NCBI GenBank assembly: GCA_964502005.1
Contig: CAZCUX010000019.1
Location: 1 to 64,000, forward strand
Direction of reading: 5' to 3'
Length of the DNA: 64,000 bases
Source of the DNA: CAJWOS01 sp964502005
Lineage (GTDB): Bacteria; Myxococcota_A; UBA796; UBA2385
The notes under the pieces are model-generated. The model was not told the DNA's origin. It ran no database searches and saw only the letters and a list, made by a program, of their open reading frames with translations. Each line of letters opens with the position of its first letter. The stretch's first letter is position 1. The translations under genes were made by a program, and so were the position numbers. This document shows, in pieces, positions 61,228 to 64,000 of this stretch.

Positions 61228-64000
61228 TAGTTTGCCTTTGCTTCCCACGGCCCAACGACCGTCGTCTGCCCACCCGTCACCCGCGCCCAGAACTCGGGAG
61301 CATACATCGCTTCAACAGTGAGGTCAGGGATGCGGAAGGTGCCCGCCGTAACCGCGCGGACAACATAAAAGAATGTGTGGGTCCTTTCCATGGACAAGTC
61401 AGCGTAAATGCGCAATCGGTCGTCCAGCACCGCTTGGTAATCCAAGGAGTTGTATTCGATAGTACCCGCCCAGGCTGGCATTTGCTCGCTATCGAGGAAG
61501 ATTTCTTCAATCTCCCATCCCGCCGGAATACGGTCCACGACAGCCACATCTTCAATATTGTCGCGGATTGGGTTCACGATGTCCAAGCGAATAACAAACC
61601 GGTCGCCCAGTGCGAGCTTAGAGGGGTCGAGGGGCTCTCCCGTTTCGGTCCAATAACTACGCTCGGCCTTGATGCCTTCTCCGCCAACGGGGACATCATC
61701 CACCAAGCGCGCGCCCTCGACAGTCGTCAATACAAAGAAATCACCGCGGCCCTTGACCGTCAAATCAACATCCTGGAAACGAGACAAGCCACGCAGCGTC
61801 CAGCTTTGTCCCTTGGATGCTGCCGTGCTCTCCCACTCTTTGCCGGCCAAACTGAGGGACGCTTCTACGGACGACCGCTTGAGCAATTGGAGCTGCTTTC
61901 CAAGCGCCGATACGCCCCATGCAATTTCCTGCGTAGTGTACCCGCGACTCGGCCGCTGTGCCAAATCGTTTGCAACAGCCGCGGCGAGTGGCATATCGAG
62001 GTCAGAACCGGGGAAAAGGTCAGACAATACATCCAAGCGGAGCGCCCTGCCGCGCAAATCGCTATAAAAGGGCGCCGACCGAACCCGCTCCTCTGGACTC
62101 ATGTCCGTTGGCTCCGCCCTGAGAAGCTTTTCATAACGGCGATCTCCATTGAGCTGACTCGCCGCCATAAGCAAGAACTTGTGTTCTGTTAGGGCTCCCT
62201 TGCTCCAACTCGACTCAACGAGCAGTGACCGATTTACACGCTCTAATGCCGCTTCAATGACGGCCGACCGGTCTACGCCTGCCCGCGCAAGCACGTAATA
62301 CGCGTAAGGTTGCGAAGTGAATACCCTTTCATTCGCCGCACTCGAATCGACTTCTTGGGTCAACCATTTGACGGCGCGAGAGACCGGTTCTTCGGGAACA
62401 GCAAAGCCGGCAGCTTGTGCATCAAGCAACATGTGCAATGCATAGGCCGTTCCCCACAATTCTGGGCGGCTCGAGCCAGGCCAATACGCAAAGCCACCTA
62501 TAGCGGTCTGCATCGAGAGCACGCGATTGATACCAGCGGCAACCATGTCATCGACTGAGCCGTTTTCCAACAACGAAGCATCGATTTCGTCTACGATGTT
62601 TCGTACGTACAACAACGGACGCGTGCTAGAAGTGGTTTGTTCGAGGCAGCCATGCGGGTAACGAACGACGTAGCTCAGGTGTGTCATAGCAAGCGCATAT
62701 GGGTTGGTGGTCACCCACACTGTCGTGGTATCACCACCTGGCAGCCAACCTTGCGAACGGACGAGCTCGTCAATGTCGAGGGTGGTCGTGCCTTGGAACT
62801 TTTGCATAGACACCCGACGGTCTTCCGGCATTGATGCAGACACTGGAAGCTCGATTTTTTCAATACTCAGTAGGTTGCCCGAAGACGCCTCAACCTGAAA
62901 GCGAGCGGCCGCAGGCGCCATGTCGGCACGAACGTCGAATACGACCGATTTGGACTCGCCAACCCCCAAGTCAATGGACTTCGACATTGCACCCAAAACC
63001 ACCACTGGCGACTCGCTCCGACCGGGAGACGGAATCTTCCCTTCGAAAGGGTCGAATCCTTCGGCCCGAAGGCGAACATCCACGGTACGCTTGGCACCCG
63101 ACATATTGGTGACCTGCACGGGAACGGAAGCGATGTCCCCCTGCAACAGGAAGCGTGGAAGCGTTGTTGTCAGCACCAGCGGTTCGCGAACCACCACATT
63201 TGCTGTCGCATGGCCGACCTGAGTGGGCGTCGCCGCGACGACCATGACCCGCAGGTCGCCACGGTATCCCGGAACCTCGAAGGGAACCGTTATTTTCCCA
63301 GAAGTTGGAATCTCTACGGTGCCCTCCCACAATGCAACGGGCTTCACCATTTGCACCCGCCCCGAGGGCATTCCACTGTCGTCTCCACCTGTGGACGATG
63401 AAGGTCCGCGGGGTTCAGAGAGCACGGACCACCCTACGGTCTCGTAGGTATCGACCTCCAAGCGACGGCGCGAAAAGAGCTGGAGATTGGGGTCCGGTGA
63501 TTCAAAGCGCGTGAGTTGAAGAATGCCTTCATCCACGACCGCGATGGTTGCCGACGCCGGCGCATCGAGCGGCCCGACATCGATGCCAACCTCGAACCGG
63601 CTATAAGGACGGATCTCTTTTGGTACCGTCAGGTTGACCGTTCGAAGGTGTGCAGAGGGCCGAATCCAAACCGAATTCACGCCAAACGCGCGGTCAGGGA
63701 GAAATGCGTCTTTGGACTCGAGATGCGGGTCTTTTACGACGAATGCGGAGACATAAAGATTCACATAAAATGAATCGACAGGAAAAGACCAGGTTACCTC
63801 ACCCGCTTCGACCTTTTTCCATTCAGAACGCAATACGCGGTCTGTCTCCACCGTCCACAACATGTAGCCAGCATACGGCACTTTGGTGGAAGCCGTTACG
63901 GTGCCACCCACCTCTGCGGTCTCCGGCAACACGATTTCCAACTGAGAAGGTCGAACGGGACGGGGCGTAGAATCCACTGCAGAGTCACGCGGGGACCACA
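61227..64000 (-). CDS. Bacterial alpha-2-macroglobulin (C-terminal part, runs off the window)
   Basis: This is an open frame of at least 924 codons that continues beyond the right edge without a stop, so the N-terminal signal and first MG domains are missing. The visible part has MG-type beta domains (SQLEIVLPETAEVGGTVTAST onward), ASATIAVVDEGILQLTRF (the A2M MG7/MG8 region), the bait/thioester part and the alpha-helical thioester domain. The thioester motif is HGCLEQTTS (Cys codon at 62646-62648), as in E. coli YfhM, so it should trap proteases. Such proteins pair with PBP1C, which repairs damaged cell wall. The overlap with pbpC supports coupled expression. A cleaved lipoprotein signal is expected but outside the window. 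Confidence 0.93.
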   Translation of the reverse strand, partial: WSPRDSAVDSTPRPVRPSQLEIVLPETAEVGGTVTASTKVPYAGYMLWTVETDRVLRSEWKKVEAGEVTWSFPVDSFYVNLYVSAFVVKDPHLESKDAFLPDRAFGVNSVWIRPSAHLRTVNLTVPKEIRPYSRFEVGIDVGPLDAPASATIAVVDEGILQLTRFESPDPNLQLFSRRRLEVDTYETVGWSVLSEPRGPSSSTGGDDSGMPSGRVQMVKPVALWEGTVEIPTSGKITVPFEVPGYRGDLRVMVVAATPTQVGHATANVVVREPLVLTTTLPRFLLQGDIASVPVQVTNMSGAKRTVDVRLRAEGFDPFEGKIPSPGRSESPVVVLGAMSKSIDLGVGESKSVVFDVRADMAPAAARFQVEASSGNLLSIEKIELPVSASMPEDRRVSMQKFQGTTTLDIDELVRSQGWLPGGDTTTVWVTTNPYALAMTHLSYVVRYPHGCLEQTTSSTRPLLYVRNIVDEIDASLLENGSVDDMVAAGINRVLSMQTAIGGFAYWPGSSRPELWGTAYALHMLLDAQAAGFAVPEEPVSRAVKWLTQEVDSSAANERVFTSQPYAYYVLARAGVDRSAVIEAALERVNRSLLVESSWSKGALTEHKFLLMAASQLNGDRRYEKLLRAEPTDMSPEERVRSAPFYSDLRGRALRLDVLSDLFPGSDLDMPLAAAVANDLAQRPSRGYTTQEIAWGVSALGKQLQLLKRSSVEASLSLAGKEWESTAASKGQSWTLRGLSRFQDVDLTVKGRGDFFVLTTVEGARLVDDVPVGGEGIKAERSYWTETGEPLDPSKLALGDRFVIRLDIVNPIRDNIEDVAVVDRIPAGWEIEEIFLDSEQMPAWAGTIEYNSLDYQAVLDDRLRIYADLSMERTHTFFYVVRAVTAGTFRIPDLTVEAMYAPEFWARVTGGQTTVVGPWEAKAN

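Overview
The window is a GC-rich stretch of a Gram-negative bacterial chromosome. It carries lipoproteins with clear lipoboxes, a TonB-dependent receptor, a PBP1C/alpha-2-macroglobulin pair, TRAP-transporter genes with a TatT-type lipoprotein, two Ser/Thr-kinase-related proteins, a PP2C phosphatase, an NFU-type Fe-S scaffold and a diverged elongation factor G. Together these resemble free-living deltaproteobacterial or Myxococcota-like genomes. That placement is an inference from gene content, because no rRNA or tRNA gene is present. I see no phage, transposon, integrase, CRISPR array or other sign of recent transfer; the region reads as ordinary, gene-dense chromosome, with many start/stop overlaps (ATGA, GTGA, TGATG, TAATG) marking translationally coupled operons.

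Layout. 0.3-6 kb: minus-strand operon smc - ftsY - zapA - DUF2752 (chromosome condensation, SRP receptor, division). 6.2-10.1 kb: gamma-carbonic-anhydrase-like protein, TM2 protein, and a coupled nucleoside transporter/GT-C membrane protein pair. 10.2-14.8 kb: plus-strand pyruvate dehydrogenase E1 alpha - E1 beta - E2, followed by a GT-B-like glycosyltransferase. 14.6-16.5 kb: flavin reductase and small exported proteins. 16.6-19.5 kb: acyl-CoA dehydrogenase - HpnA-like epimerase - degenerate M28-like lipoprotein. 19.6-25.9 kb: NFU scaffold, HD phosphohydrolase, a kinase-remnant/PP2C fusion and a two-domain methionine-synthesis enzyme. 26.0-31.4 kb: a strongly expressed-looking secreted protein, a 1.46-kb gap without a convincing gene, and a pseudokinase/STAND-like protein. 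31.4-37.2 kb: phosphoesterase, carB and carA, the last two separated by an opposite-strand lipoprotein and a cluster of hairpins. 37.4-42.4 kb: EF-G paralogue, HAD phosphatase coupled to a repeat protein, a triple-hairpin array and pgsA. 42.4-46.2 kb: lytic transglycosylase, nadB, aminopeptidase P. 46.3-51.8 kb: alpha/beta hydrolase and a TRAP set (DctQM fusion, DctP, TatT). 52.0-53.5 kb: guaB. 53.5-64 kb: lipoprotein, TPR-TonB receptor fusion, transmembrane Ser/Thr kinase, pbpC, and an alpha-2-macroglobulin that runs off the right edge.

Most genes are core metabolism and envelope biology. The most unusual items are: three contiguous hairpins with covarying outer stems downstream of pgsA (41729-41808); the kinase - TPR/TonB receptor - lipoprotein run (53471-58608); a protein whose kinase and ATPase domains have both lost catalytic residues (28155-31427); a kinase C-lobe remnant fused to PP2C (21658-23925); and the large non-coding gap at 26699-28154. 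I found no clearly new defence or biosynthetic system.
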